DNA of 64,000 nucleotides. Source: Woeseiaceae bacterium. GTDB taxonomy: Bacteria; Pseudomonadota; Gammaproteobacteria; Steroidobacterales; Woeseiaceae. The notes beneath the pieces were generated by a model that was given only the letters and a program-made list of their open reading frames with translations, had not been told where the DNA came from and did no database searches. The translations under genes and the position numbers were made by a program. Positions 37,117-46,632 of the stretch are shown in pieces; position 1 is the stretch's first letter, and every line of letters starts with the position of its first letter. The DNA lies in assembly GCA_028280615.1 (NCBI GenBank), contig JANQLK010000031.1, positions 124,001 through 188,000 of the forward strand, given 5' to 3'.

Positions 37117-38001
37117 ATGAATTGGGATGACGCACGCTTTTTTCTTGCCGTTTGCCGCACGGGCTCGGTCAGCGCGGCCGGCAAGCAGCTTGGTGTGAAT
37201 CACACGACCGTGGCGCGCCGCATCGCGGCCTTCGAATCGAGCCTGTCCACTCGGCTGTTCGACCGCACACGCGACGGCTACATCATGACCCAGGCAGCCG
37301 AAAACCTTTATGACAACGCCGTGCGCATGGAGGAGAGCGCGCAGGCCATCGATCGTGCCGCCTTCGGCCGCGACGCCGAACTCCGCGGTTCCTTAAGGCT
37401 CACGGTGCCCTACGACTTCGCGAACCGGCTCGTCGCGCCGGTCCTGCCCGCGTTCCGGTCACGCTATCCGGCAATTGAGCTCGAGCTGCTGACGACGACG
37501 GGCCTCATGGACCTCGCCGCCCGGGAAGCGGACCTCGCCATCCGTCTGACCGCAAAGCCTCCCGACTACCTTGTTGGCCGCGAGATCCTGCCGCTCAGGC
37601 ACGGCGTCTACGGCACGCGTCGCTGCCTTCGGTCCCTCGACGAGCGCCAGCGTGTCATCCTGTTTCGCTCGGAGAGGACGCCGCCCGAATGGGTTCGCGA
37701 GCATTTCCCCGACGCCGAGGTCGTCCTGCGGACCGACAACCTGAGCACGATGCACGCGGCCACGGCGGCCGGCCTCGGGCTTGCGCGCATGCCCTGCTAT
37801 GAGGCCGAACCCGATCGCAAGCTCCTGCGGCTCGATCTCGACCTCAAGCCGTCCACCTGGAGCGTCTGGTTGCTGAGCCACGTCGACCTGAGATCCACGG
37901 CACGGGTCCGCGTGACCCGGGATTTCATGGCGGAAGCCATTCTCGACAATCGCGCGCTCGTTCTCGGTGAGGGAAGCCGCTACTTCGACGAGCCGAGCTA
38001 G
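37117..38001 (+). CDS. LysR-family transcriptional regulator
   Basis: A 294-residue regulator. The N-terminal winged helix-turn-helix is typical: MNWDDARFFLAVCRTGSVSAAGKQLGVNHTTVARRIAAFE, then STRLFDRTRDGYIMTQAAE. The effector domain follows (LRLTVPYDFANRLVAPVLPAFRSRYPAIELEL, LAAREADLAIRL). The NHTTVARR form and the WDDARFFLAV opening fit the subgroup that often sits beside short-chain dehydrogenases. It is divergently transcribed from the SDR/peroxiredoxin pair and most likely controls it through the inverted repeat 30 bp upstream. The inducer is unknown. Confidence 0.94.
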   Translation: MNWDDARFFLAVCRTGSVSAAGKQLGVNHTTVARRIAAFESSLSTRLFDRTRDGYIMTQAAENLYDNAVRMEESAQAIDRAAFGRDAELRGSLRLTVPYDFANRLVAPVLPAFRSRYPAIELELLTTTGLMDLAAREADLAIRLTAKPPDYLVGREILPLRHGVYGTRRCLRSLDERQRVILFRSERTPPEWVREHFPDAEVVLRTDNLSTMHAATAAGLGLARMPCYEAEPDRKLLRLDLDLKPSTWSVWLLSHVDLRSTARVRVTRDFMAEAILDNRALVLGEGSRYFDEPS

Positions 38002-38402
38002 TGTCGTATCCAGCAAGTACTCCGGCGCCACGTTCGGAGTGAATCGACGTACGAGTTCGCTATGTGGACAACACGTGGACAGGCACGCATGCCCGCACCC
38101 GGCTGCGGGACCCGATGCTTCGTGGGAGTAAGACATTGAAAAATATAGTCTAAAACGGCTGAAGGCGCGCGATTCAAGAGCGCGGCTCGCCGGCGCTCAC
38201 GCATTATGTCTTTGACTCTTGGACGAGATATTGCGAACATTTGCCCGACTAGCGCACAAAATTACGATAATTTGCGCTTGCCAGCCGTTTCCGTCGCGAG
38301 CCCCAGTCAAGACAAGCAGGTATCGAACGCGTTGTCCGGGTTCCGATCAGGCGGTCGATCGGCGACTGGCAGGCCGCGAAGTCCTGGGGGAGGCGTCACA
38401 CG
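38002..38402. other. 401-bp intergenic region upstream of the DUF885 gene
   Basis: No convincing gene. The middle part (about 38130-38280) is AT-rich in an otherwise GC-rich window and contains an AAATTA-CGA-TAATTT inverted repeat at 38259-38273. This is the likely promoter region for the three exported-protein genes that follow. A small CCCGCA/TGCGGG hairpin near 38092 has no T tract and is not called as a terminator. Confidence 0.5.
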
Positions 38403-40232
38403 ATGAGCGGAAGTCTTAAGTACCCGGTGACCTGGCTTGAGCGCCGCCGGGCGATACTGTTTACCACGCTGTGCCTCGCACTACTGCCGTTCGCGCACGT
38501 ATCGGCGGCGCCCGGCGGCGCGGCCAAGCTGTCCAAGGAGTTCGAAAGGCTCATAGACCGGTATCTCTGCGAAGTCCGCGGCGTCGGTTGCCCGTTGCCG
38601 TCCGACATGAGTGCCGAGAGCTTCGCCGCGAGAATCCGCGCGCAGCAGGCGATCCTCGAAGACCTCGAGGCGATCGATCGCGAGACGCTGACGCTCGCGC
38701 AGGACATCGACTGGCGGTTCCTTCAGGGCATCCTGAAGGGCAATATCCGCTTTGAAAGCGAAGTCGAGCGCTGGCGGCAGGATCCGCGCCGCTACGTGTT
38801 CACGAACGGCATTATCTTCAAGATCCAGTCGGATCACCGGCATCCCGACGAGCGAGGCCGCGACCTGGTTCGCGAGCTCAAGACCATGCGTGCCCGGATG
38901 TTGAACGCCGAAGACAACCTGACCGAGTACATTCCGAACTGGCTCGTGTACTCGAACGCGCGCATCGACGGCACGATCATCGTCATGCAGGAGCACGTGC
39001 CGACGTTCGCCAGGCGGCTGGCCCCCGATCTGCGCGCCGAGCTCGAGCAGGAGGCCGAGCTGACCATCGAAGGCCTCAAGCGCTTCCGGACGTTTGTCAA
39101 CGACGAGTGGACGAAACGGCCCGCGGGCGACTTCCGCATCGGCGCGGACCTCTACAACTACATGCACGAGCATTTCCACCAGATCCCGGCCGCCGATATC
39201 GAACTAGAGCGCATCTCTCGCGGCGAGCGCGGTTTCACGCGTGCGCCGGACTACCATGACTGGGGCTGGAAGCAGTACCGGATCGTCGAGGGCCACCTGG
39301 AGCGCAAAGCCGCGTCGATCGACCCGGACAAGACCTGGAAGCAAATCATCCGCGAGACCAAGAGCCTGCACCCGTTCAACGAGCAGCTCGTCTACGAAGG
39401 GATCGTGGTCTCCCGGCTATCGCGTGAGTGGACGATCGAAAACGACCTCGTCACGATTCCCTGGGATGACGACGACCAGCTCATGGTCGCCTCCGACCCG
39501 AGCATGGCGGCCTCGCAGTGGTGGGGCTACGGCCCGGGCTACCTGCCCGCGGGCCACATGTCGAAGAAGATGGCCTGGCCCGTCATCCCGATCCAGCCCG
39601 ACTGGTCCGACCAGATGGCCGAGGAAAACCTGACCGAGAAGGACTGGAGCGTGTATTACGCGATCGGCCCGCACGAGGCCTATCCCGGACATCACCTGAT
39701 GCGCCTGTATCAGCACAGGAACGAGCGCCCGTTGCGCCGCTGGGAGAAGAGCTACTCCGACCAGGGCTGGTGCTACTACGTCGAGTGGGAGCTCACGCCT
39801 CGGCCCGAGTACGGCTACTTCCCGCCCGAGCTGCAGGACCGTTACGAGCTCGAGATCCTGCGACTGAAGCTCTGGCGCATGGGTCGCGTGATCATCGACT
39901 CGGGCCTGCACACGGGGCGCATGAGCTGGGAGGAGGCCGTCGACGTCGAATCGGAGCGCACGGGCTTCGTTCGCCGCGGCGCCGAAATCAATATCGACGG
40001 CATCGCCGGCGGCGGGACCTACACGGCCATCCCGACGATCGGCTATTTCCAGTGGATGCTGTTGCGCGAGGACTACTACTCGAAGATGCGCGAGCTGGAT
40101 CAGAAGGGCACGCTCAAGGACTTTCACGATCGCGTCTACAAGATCGGTTTCATCCCGGTCGACCTGGTCCGCGAGCAGCTCATGGCGGAGCTCGAGGCGC
40201 AATATCGCCCGGAGTGGCGGCGTCCGCAATGA
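38403..40232 (+). CDS. exported DUF885-family putative metallopeptidase
   Basis: A 609-residue protein with an N-terminal signal (AILFTTLCLALLPFAHVSAA). The DUF885 core is recognisable by the zinc-type motif GPHEAYPGHHLMRLYQHR (about residue 421), preceded by YYAIG and followed by WCYYVEWEL, EILRLKLWRMGRVIIDSGLH, TGRMSWEEAV and GFVRRGAEINIDG. These match the HExxH-like HEAYPGHH region of this M3-like family. Members are thought to be peptidases, but few are characterised. It probably acts in the periplasm or outside. Two further exported proteins (propeller, M24) follow on the same strand with gaps of 168 and 40 bp, so a peptide-degrading group is plausible. Confidence 0.88.
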   Translation: MSGSLKYPVTWLERRRAILFTTLCLALLPFAHVSAAPGGAAKLSKEFERLIDRYLCEVRGVGCPLPSDMSAESFAARIRAQQAILEDLEAIDRETLTLAQDIDWRFLQGILKGNIRFESEVERWRQDPRRYVFTNGIIFKIQSDHRHPDERGRDLVRELKTMRARMLNAEDNLTEYIPNWLVYSNARIDGTIIVMQEHVPTFARRLAPDLRAELEQEAELTIEGLKRFRTFVNDEWTKRPAGDFRIGADLYNYMHEHFHQIPAADIELERISRGERGFTRAPDYHDWGWKQYRIVEGHLERKAASIDPDKTWKQIIRETKSLHPFNEQLVYEGIVVSRLSREWTIENDLVTIPWDDDDQLMVASDPSMAASQWWGYGPGYLPAGHMSKKMAWPVIPIQPDWSDQMAEENLTEKDWSVYYAIGPHEAYPGHHLMRLYQHRNERPLRRWEKSYSDQGWCYYVEWELTPRPEYGYFPPELQDRYELEILRLKLWRMGRVIIDSGLHTGRMSWEEAVDVESERTGFVRRGAEINIDGIAGGGTYTAIPTIGYFQWMLLREDYYSKMRELDQKGTLKDFHDRVYKIGFIPVDLVREQLMAELEAQYRPEWRRPQ

Positions 40233-40400
40233 GCACCCGGTTGTTGCGACGTGGGCGGCGCGGGCGCCCACAGTCAAAAAAGCGCGGGCAGGCGGCGGCC
40301 GCCGGCATTCCCCCGTCTGTCGGACGCTGCCTGTCCCGCTCCCGCGGCCTGCCCGCGATCGATTCCCTTACCCGTATCTGACTCTGGAGCTACCCACGAG

Positions 40401-43400
40401 ATGACACGACCGCAACGCTTCGCGACCCGCATTACCGCATGCGCCGCCGCGGCCATTGCCGCGTTCGCGTTTCCTTCCCCGGCCTTAGCCGAAGCGCCGG
40501 ACGGGCTCGCAGCATCCGATCTCGCGGCGCTCGAGTGGCGTGAGGTGGGCACGGCCGCGCCCAGCGGGCGTATCGCCCGCTTCGCGGTTCATCCGGACGA
40601 TACGCGCATCATCTACGCGGCGACGGCTTCGGGGGGACTGTGGAAGACCGTCAACGGCGGCACGACATGGAGCCCTGTCTTCGAGCACCAGTCGACCGTG
40701 TCGATGGGCGAGGTGGCGCTGACACCCGGTAACCCGGACATCGTCTGGGTCGGCACGGGCGAGCAGAACAGCGTGCGCAGCTCGCAGTTCGGGGACGGCG
40801 TTTATCGCTCCGACGACGGCGGCGTGACCTGGCGGCACATGGGGCTCAACGGCAGCCGCCACGTCGGCAGGATTCTGATCCATCCCGACGATCCCGACAC
40901 GGTCTACGTTGCGGCGCTGGGTTCGCTGTGGGGGCCGAACGACGAGCGCGGGCTGTTTCGGACGACGGACGGCGGCGAAACCTGGGAAAACCTGCTCAAG
41001 CCGAGCGACTACACGGGCGTCGTCGAGGTGCAGATGCATCCCGGCAATCCGGACGTGCTGTTCGCCGCGACTTTCCAGCGCGAACGCCGCATGTGGAGCA
41101 TGGTCGGCGGCGGCGAAGAGGGCGGTCTTTTTCGGAGCGACGACGGCGGCGACACCTGGGAGCGGGTCGGCAACGGCTTCCCGACCACGGCGGTCGGCCG
41201 CGTCGGCGTGACCTTCTGCCCGAGCGCACCCGACACCCTGTACGCAACCGCCGTGGGTCCCGACGGCGGCACGTTCCGTTCCACCGATGGCGGCGACACG
41301 TGGGAACTCCGCAACGCCGACGTCAAAAGCCACTGGTACTACGGCGAGCTGGTCTGCGACCCCGAGAACCCGGATCGCGTGTACGTGCCCATGACGCCGC
41401 TCCTGAGGTCCGATGACGGCGGCGAAACCTTCGAGAACATCGCTCCGGCCCGGGTGCATGCCGACAACCACACGCTCTGGGTCAATCCGGAAGACCCCGA
41501 TCACCTGATCGTCGGCAACGACGGCGGCGTGTACATCTCGCGCGACGGCGGTGAGTTCTGGCAATGGCAGTCCAATATTCCCGTGATGCAGCTGTACACG
41601 GTCGCCGTCGACATGCAGGAGCCGTTCTATCATGTATACGGCGGCACCCAGGACAACGGCAGCTGGGGCGGGCCCATCGGCACGCGATACTCGGACGGCA
41701 TCGCCAACGAGGATTTCGCATTCCTCTCGGGCGGCGACGGCTTCTACGCTGTCGCCGATCCCGGCGATGCGAACATCGTCTACTCGCAGTCGCAATACGG
41801 AGTTCTGCGCCGCTCGGATCGGCGTACGGGCGAGGAGAAGCGCATCCAGCCCTGGCAACCGCAGGAGGGCGAATTCCCGCCCTATCGCTGGAACTGGAGC
41901 GCGCCGTTCAAGATCTCGCCGCATGACGCGAAGACCGTCTATTTCGGCGCCAACGTCGTCTTCAAGAGCACCGACCGTGGCGACAGCTGGGAACGGATCA
42001 GCCCGGACCTGACCCGCCAGGTCAGCCGCGACGACCTGCCGCTGCAGGGCAAGGTGCAGCCGTCGGATGCGATCGACCTGCACGCCAGCACGGCGCTGTA
42101 CGGCAACCTGCACGCGCTCGCGCTCTCGGAGCGACGCCGCGGCCTGATCGCGGTCGGAAGTGACGACGGGCTCGTCCACGTCAGCCGCAACGACGGCAGG
42201 GACTGGCAGAAGACGGATCGCTTCCCGGGCGTGCCCGCGCAAATGAAGGTCGCCATGATCGACTGGTCGAAGACCGATGACGGCACGCTGTACGTCGCTT
42301 TCGACGGCCACAAGGACAACACCTTCAGGCCCCACGTCGTGAGGAGCGACGACTACGGCAGGACCTGGCGCAACATCACGTCCAACCTGTCCGAGTTCGG
42401 TTCCACGCGCAGCATCGCGGCGCACCCCGACAACGGCGATCTGCTGTTCGTCGGCACCGATTTCGGCGTCTACTTCTCGCGGGACGGCGGCGGCCACTGG
42501 CTGGAACTCGGCTCGGGGCTGCCGACCAACTCCGTGCAGGGAATGATCGTGCATCCGCGCGAGAACGATCTCGTCATCGGCACGCACGGGCGTGGCTTTT
42601 GGGTACTCGACAGTATCGGCCTGCTCGAATCGCTGACGCCCGACGTCGTAACGGCGCACAGCTACCTGTCGGCACCGCGCCGCGCGACCCAGATCCGCGA
42701 CGCCAATCGGGGCCGGCGTTCGTTCGGCCACGGCTACTTCACCACCGAGAACCCGCCGCGCGGCGCGATCATCGATTACTGGATCGGCGACGATGCGGTC
42801 GGCGAGCCCGTCGCCGTGGACATCCTCGACGAACGCGGCAACGCGATCCGTCGTGTCGGGGAGTGGACCGCGGTCCGTGGGGCGGCGCGCACGGTCTGGG
42901 ACCTGCGTCATGAAGCGCCGCCCACCGACAGCACCTCGCCGTGGCGAACTCCGGTCGGCCGCTTCGTGCCGCCCGGCGAATACCAGGTCCGCCTGACCGT
43001 GGGCGAAGAGACGCACGCGCAGCCGCTCGACGTTCGCCAGGACCCGGCTGTCAGCGTGTCGCTGCGCGAGCGCCGAGCGCTCGAAGAAACGCTCGCCCTG
43101 CAGGCGAGCCTGCTCGAGGCGGCCTACCATGCCGGCAAGGCGATCGATGCAAGCGTCGAGCAAACGGCCGCGCTGCTCGACGCCGCCGAAGCAGACGGGG
43201 CCCTCGAGGATGCCGCGCAGGCGGCGGCCGACGAGGCGGCCCGCCTGCGCGTCGTACTGCGAGGCGAGGAACTCGGCGTCGCGCAGCAGGAAACTTTCCT
43301 GCCCCTGGACGACCTCACGCTCAGGCTGTACATGCACACCGAGGCCTGGACCGGATTGCCCACGCCCGAGCAGCAGAGGCTTACCGGGGTTGCGCACCGG

Positions 43401-43550
43401 GAAGTCGAGAAGCTGCTCGCCGAGCTCGAGCCTCTGCTGACCGAGACGCTTCCCGCGCTCGAGCGCGAGGCGTCCGCGGCCGGTGTAGACTGGCCGGCCG
43501 GCGAGCTGCCGGCCCCTTTGCCCGGCGGCCTGATTCCGGATGCTCGCTAG
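40401..43550 (+). CDS. exported sortilin/BNR-repeat beta-propeller protein
   Basis: A 1049-residue protein with a signal peptide (ITACAAAAIAAFAFPSPALA). It carries many Asp-box/BNR repeats (SDDGGVTWRHM, TTDGGETWENL, SDDGGDTWERV, STDGGDTWELR, SRDGGEFWQW, SRDGGGHWLEL), giving one or two large beta-propellers of the VPS10/sortilin or xyloglucanase-like type. The C-terminal ~250 residues, after RGFWVLDSIG, form a beta domain (VAVDILDERGNAIRR) and a helical tail rich in Ala/Glu. Such proteins are often called glycosyl hydrolases, but the catalytic Asp pair is not evident. The start at ATG 40401 gives a normal signal; the open frame upstream to 40251 is non-coding in character. The role is probably binding to polymers or peptides. 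Confidence 0.87.
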   Translation: MTRPQRFATRITACAAAAIAAFAFPSPALAEAPDGLAASDLAALEWREVGTAAPSGRIARFAVHPDDTRIIYAATASGGLWKTVNGGTTWSPVFEHQSTVSMGEVALTPGNPDIVWVGTGEQNSVRSSQFGDGVYRSDDGGVTWRHMGLNGSRHVGRILIHPDDPDTVYVAALGSLWGPNDERGLFRTTDGGETWENLLKPSDYTGVVEVQMHPGNPDVLFAATFQRERRMWSMVGGGEEGGLFRSDDGGDTWERVGNGFPTTAVGRVGVTFCPSAPDTLYATAVGPDGGTFRSTDGGDTWELRNADVKSHWYYGELVCDPENPDRVYVPMTPLLRSDDGGETFENIAPARVHADNHTLWVNPEDPDHLIVGNDGGVYISRDGGEFWQWQSNIPVMQLYTVAVDMQEPFYHVYGGTQDNGSWGGPIGTRYSDGIANEDFAFLSGGDGFYAVADPGDANIVYSQSQYGVLRRSDRRTGEEKRIQPWQPQEGEFPPYRWNWSAPFKISPHDAKTVYFGANVVFKSTDRGDSWERISPDLTRQVSRDDLPLQGKVQPSDAIDLHASTALYGNLHALALSERRRGLIAVGSDDGLVHVSRNDGRDWQKTDRFPGVPAQMKVAMIDWSKTDDGTLYVAFDGHKDNTFRPHVVRSDDYGRTWRNITSNLSEFGSTRSIAAHPDNGDLLFVGTDFGVYFSRDGGGHWLELGSGLPTNSVQGMIVHPRENDLVIGTHGRGFWVLDSIGLLESLTPDVVTAHSYLSAPRRATQIRDANRGRRSFGHGYFTTENPPRGAIIDYWIGDDAVGEPVAVDILDERGNAIRRVGEWTAVRGAARTVWDLRHEAPPTDSTSPWRTPVGRFVPPGEYQVRLTVGEETHAQPLDVRQDPAVSVSLRERRALEETLALQASLLEAAYHAGKAIDASVEQTAALLDAAEADGALEDAAQAAADEAARLRVVLRGEELGVAQQETFLPLDDLTLRLYMHTEAWTGLPTPEQQRLTGVAHREVEKLLAELEPLLTETLPALEREASAAGVDWPAGELPAPLPGGLIPDAR

Positions 43551-43590
43551 ATCGTCTTTGCTCGCTTTGCCAACAAGGGACTCCCGATCG

Positions 43591-45036
43591 ATGATGAAAC
43601 CGACCATGCCCGCCGCCACACGGCGGCTGATTTGCCTGCTGACGACCTTTGCATTCCTGCCGCTGCAGGCACTCGGTGCCGGCGGACAAACCTCCATCAC
43701 GGCGCTCGAGTATCGCCAGGGTCATCGCGAGGCCGCGATCGAACGCCGCGCGAAATTCATGGCCGCGATGCGGGGTGGCCTGGCCGTAATAACCAGCGCC
43801 GACCGTTCGCAGCCGAATCGCTACGAGTTCTACACCGACGATACCGAGAATAAGGACTTCGTATTCCTGACCGGCATCTACGACGCGCACCCGCCCGGCC
43901 ACATACTGCTCATGAACCCGGGCGGCGATACCTACCGGGAGATCCTGTACACGAACATGAACCCGGACACGGTGCGCGCCCTGTCCGGCATCGAACACGT
44001 CTTTCCTCGCGATACCTTTCTCGAGCACATGAGCAGCGCGATCAGCGACTATCGCAACCTGCGGATCACCCAGCTGCGCTTCAAGGAAGTGGCTTCGGAC
44101 CTCGCGCGCGGCTGGGGCGACGACAACAAGCACCTGTACGTCAACTACCCGCGTTTCACGAACCTGAACGAGCCCGCTAATCCACGTCTCGACTTCATCC
44201 CGCGTCTCGAGCAGGCCACGAGCGAGCTGGTCCTCCACGATGCGGGTGACCTGCTCGACCCGCTGCGCATGATCCTCGACGACTTCGCGATGAAAAACCT
44301 GCGCCGCGCGATCGCGATCACGGGGCAGGGCCTGATGGAGGGCATGAAGAACGCTCGTCCGGGACTGACCACGCTGCAGGTCATGCACACGGTGGACTAT
44401 CACTACTACCTGCACGGCGCGAGCCTTGGCTTCCTGACCGGCGTATCGCCCGCGAGCAACCTGAACGAACCGCTGAAGTGGGAGACGACGGAGGAGGAGG
44501 AGGCCGCGCGCAAGGGCGATGCACGGATTCTGCCGGGCTCACTCGTGCACTTCGACACGGGCGCGGCCATGAACCTGTACTCGGCCGATATCCAGCGCAC
44601 GGTGCCGGCCGACGGCACGTTCACGCCCGAGCAGAAGCGCATCTACCAGGTCGTGCTCGACGTGCAGAAGGAGGTCATCGCGGCCGTCAGGCCCGGCGTG
44701 ACCTGGGCCGAGCTGCAGGAGCTCACGATGAAGCGTCTCAAGGAAGCCGGCGGCTGGGACGAGAGCTACACCTACGGTATCGGCCACTTCATCGGCATGG
44801 AGGTACACGAACACGGCGACTACGTCGATCCGCTCGAACCCGGCATGGTCCTCGCGATCGAGCAGGGCGCGGTCGTCGACGGCACGCGCGTCGCGTTCGA
44901 AGACGACGTGCTCGTGACCAGGCGCGGCCACGAGTGGCTGACCCGATTCATCCCGATCGAAATCGACGAAGTCGAGGCGCTCAAGCAAGAGCCGCTGATG
45001 GTCGATCCGAAGCCGCAGCTCGAGGCGCTCGACTGA
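43591..45036 (+). CDS. exported M24 (Xaa-Pro aminopeptidase-like) metallopeptidase
   Basis: A 481-residue protein with a Sec signal (LICLLTTFAFLPLQALGAGG). The N-terminal creatinase-like domain contains TDDTENKDFVFLTGIYDAHPPG. The C-terminal pita-bread domain shows the M24 metal ligands: Asp in VHFDTGA, Asp in YSADIQRT, His in YGIGHFIGMEVHE, and Glu in VLAIEQGA and FEDDVLVT. It cleaves N-terminal residues ahead of proline in this family. The start has AAGGGA 10 nt upstream; the longer frame to 43540 overlaps the propeller gene. It lies 40 bp after that gene. It is followed by a convergent cytochrome gene, 14 bp away. Confidence 0.92.
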   Translation: MMKPTMPAATRRLICLLTTFAFLPLQALGAGGQTSITALEYRQGHREAAIERRAKFMAAMRGGLAVITSADRSQPNRYEFYTDDTENKDFVFLTGIYDAHPPGHILLMNPGGDTYREILYTNMNPDTVRALSGIEHVFPRDTFLEHMSSAISDYRNLRITQLRFKEVASDLARGWGDDNKHLYVNYPRFTNLNEPANPRLDFIPRLEQATSELVLHDAGDLLDPLRMILDDFAMKNLRRAIAITGQGLMEGMKNARPGLTTLQVMHTVDYHYYLHGASLGFLTGVSPASNLNEPLKWETTEEEEAARKGDARILPGSLVHFDTGAAMNLYSADIQRTVPADGTFTPEQKRIYQVVLDVQKEVIAAVRPGVTWAELQELTMKRLKEAGGWDESYTYGIGHFIGMEVHEHGDYVDPLEPGMVLAIEQGAVVDGTRVAFEDDVLVTRRGHEWLTRFIPIEIDEVEALKQEPLMVDPKPQLEALD

Positions 45037-45050
45037 GGACCGCGCCCGGC

Positions 45051-46325
45051 TCAGTCTCCCCTGCCGGCGTGCCGCTCCCTGAGTTCCCGCGCCTCCTCGC
45101 GAATGTGCTGCAGGTCGCGGATCATCTCGCTCCAGCCGTACCACAATGCGTAATCGGGATTGGCGTGGAAGGCGCCCTGGAAGGCGCGCATGCGGTGTTT
45201 GAGGTGCATCTCGAACAGCCTTTGCTCGATGCCCGTCGGCGCATCGTGGAAGGTCAGGAGATCGGGGTAGGCGTGCGCGTAGCTCTCGGGCTTGTCGAGA
45301 ATGCCGTCCTCGTAAAGTGACGCGATCTCGCGGATCGCCTGCGCGAGCAGGTGATCGGCCTCGCGAATGAGGTCGTCCGCCTTCGCGAGCTCCGCGCGCG
45401 CGAAGTTGTCCGAGTGGCATTGCCCGCATACGGCGAGCATCTTGTCGCGCTCCCGATCGAAGTCTTCCTGCGTCAGCCTGGCCACATCGGCCGCCTTCAC
45501 GACATCGAGCCGTGCGGTCGGGTTGCCGTCGGGATCGAGTACGCCGAGCGCCTTGAGTATCGTGACCTGGTCCGCGGCCCACTGCTCGTCCTCGGGCAAA
45601 GGCAGCCTGACGGCGAGGAATCCCCAAGCGGTTCTGACCTCGTGGTCGCCTCCCACCATGTGGCAGGTCTGGCAGCTTGGCGCGGACGTCGTTTCGGGCA
45701 GCGTGCCGTTCTGCTTGAGCAGGTAGCGCACGCCGTGCTTCGAAGCCGACCACATCTCCCATTGCGGATGATCGAAGCCCATGTGACAGGTTTGGCAGGC
45801 CTGTGGCTGGCGCGCCTCGACGACAGAAAACGTGTGCCGCGTGTGGCAGGCATCGCAGGACGCGTGACCGAAGACGCTGCCTTCGGCCTTGAGTTGCTCG
45901 ACGACCTCGTCGCTTTTGAGTCCGAGCTTGTGGCAGCCGCCACAGCCCTTCATGCCGTGCGCGAGCGACATCGGCAAGGCATGCGTGGTCGGCATCGCCT
46001 CAACCGACGCCCAGGCCAGGGCGTGTTTGCCCGCCGAGAACTGCTCTAGCCGCTCCTCGTGGCAGCGGCCGCAGGTGTCGGCGGTTACGGTGCGCAGACG
46101 GTCGACGTCTGCAGCGGACTTGTGCCGGCCCCGGTGACAGTCGCGGCAGCCGACGTCTTCTCCGCTGTGCGCGCTTATCTCCCAGTCGGAAACCGCGTTC
46201 GGCGTGATCTTCGAATGGCAATCGACGCAATCGTCGGCGGCTCTCGCGCCCGTGACGATCGCGAGCGACAGGACGAGCGTAATGGCCGCGAGCGATGCCG
46301 CTGCGCGCACGTCGGGCATGATCAT
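45051..46325 (-). CDS. octaheme cytochrome c, hydroxylamine oxidoreductase-like
   Basis: A 424-residue periplasmic protein with a signal peptide (AAITLVLSLAIVTGARA). Eight CXXCH heme motifs begin near residues 33, 60, 85, 128, 157, 177, 218 and 300. Between them are MSLAHGMKGCGGCHKLG and GFDHPQWEMWSASKHG, which resemble the catalytic region of the HAO/octaheme nitrite-hydroxylamine family. The helical C-terminus contains HANPDYALWYGWSEM. Some members oxidise hydroxylamine through a Tyr-crosslinked P460 heme and others reduce nitrite; the sequence alone does not settle the direction. No ammonia monooxygenase, c554 or cM552 gene is nearby. It stands alone on the minus strand with G8AAG upstream of two alternative ATGs. 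Confidence 0.85.
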   Translation of the reverse strand: MIMPDVRAAASLAAITLVLSLAIVTGARAADDCVDCHSKITPNAVSDWEISAHSGEDVGCRDCHRGRHKSAADVDRLRTVTADTCGRCHEERLEQFSAGKHALAWASVEAMPTTHALPMSLAHGMKGCGGCHKLGLKSDEVVEQLKAEGSVFGHASCDACHTRHTFSVVEARQPQACQTCHMGFDHPQWEMWSASKHGVRYLLKQNGTLPETTSAPSCQTCHMVGGDHEVRTAWGFLAVRLPLPEDEQWAADQVTILKALGVLDPDGNPTARLDVVKAADVARLTQEDFDRERDKMLAVCGQCHSDNFARAELAKADDLIREADHLLAQAIREIASLYEDGILDKPESYAHAYPDLLTFHDAPTGIEQRLFEMHLKHRMRAFQGAFHANPDYALWYGWSEMIRDLQHIREEARELRERHAGRGD

Positions 46326-46632
46326 CTTCCCCCCCCGGAGACGAAAGTCAGGCTTCGGGCCATGCTACGCAAGAATAGCGGCCCGCACGTCTCGGTTTAT
46401 ACGTATACGAGGCCGACGCGCGACCGGGCGGTTGCCGGGGGCGTGCGGCCGGCCGGTCACCGTTGCCCGCCCGGGACGGGCTTTTCGCCGGGTCGATGAC
46501 CGAACCACGGCACAAAAGCCTGCAAATCCGTGCCGGAATGTTGAACCACGTCGCATTCTTGGCCCCGCGGTGTGACAGGCAAGAGTTTGCAGCCCGATAC
46601 TTTGTTGCAACAAGCAGAGTGTCAGCGCATCT
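46326..46632. other. 307-bp divergent intergenic region (cytochrome / EAL operon)
   Basis: Holds the promoter regions of the octaheme cytochrome and of the EAL gene pair. A TTTATACGTATACGAG patch near 46397 is the only AT-rich stretch that could be a core promoter. A GCCCG/CGGGC hairpin with TTTT near 46466 is weak. I see no gene or RNA. Confidence 0.4.

Noticed and set aside
40242..40264. Hairpin GTGGGCG/CGCCCAC after the DUF885 gene as a terminator
   Set aside because: The stem is only 7 bp and is followed by an A-rich rather than T-rich stretch on the coding strand.
40485..43700. A 1071-codon open frame on the minus strand
   Set aside because: It lies wholly opposite the sortilin-like gene, has Arg/Val/Ala-rich low-complexity content and no family motifs; it is a GC-rich shadow. 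The same applies to the long minus-strand frame at 20870-22963.
45051..46325. Evidence for nitrification
   Set aside because: A lone HAO-like cytochrome is not enough; no ammonia monooxygenase or partner cytochromes are in the window.
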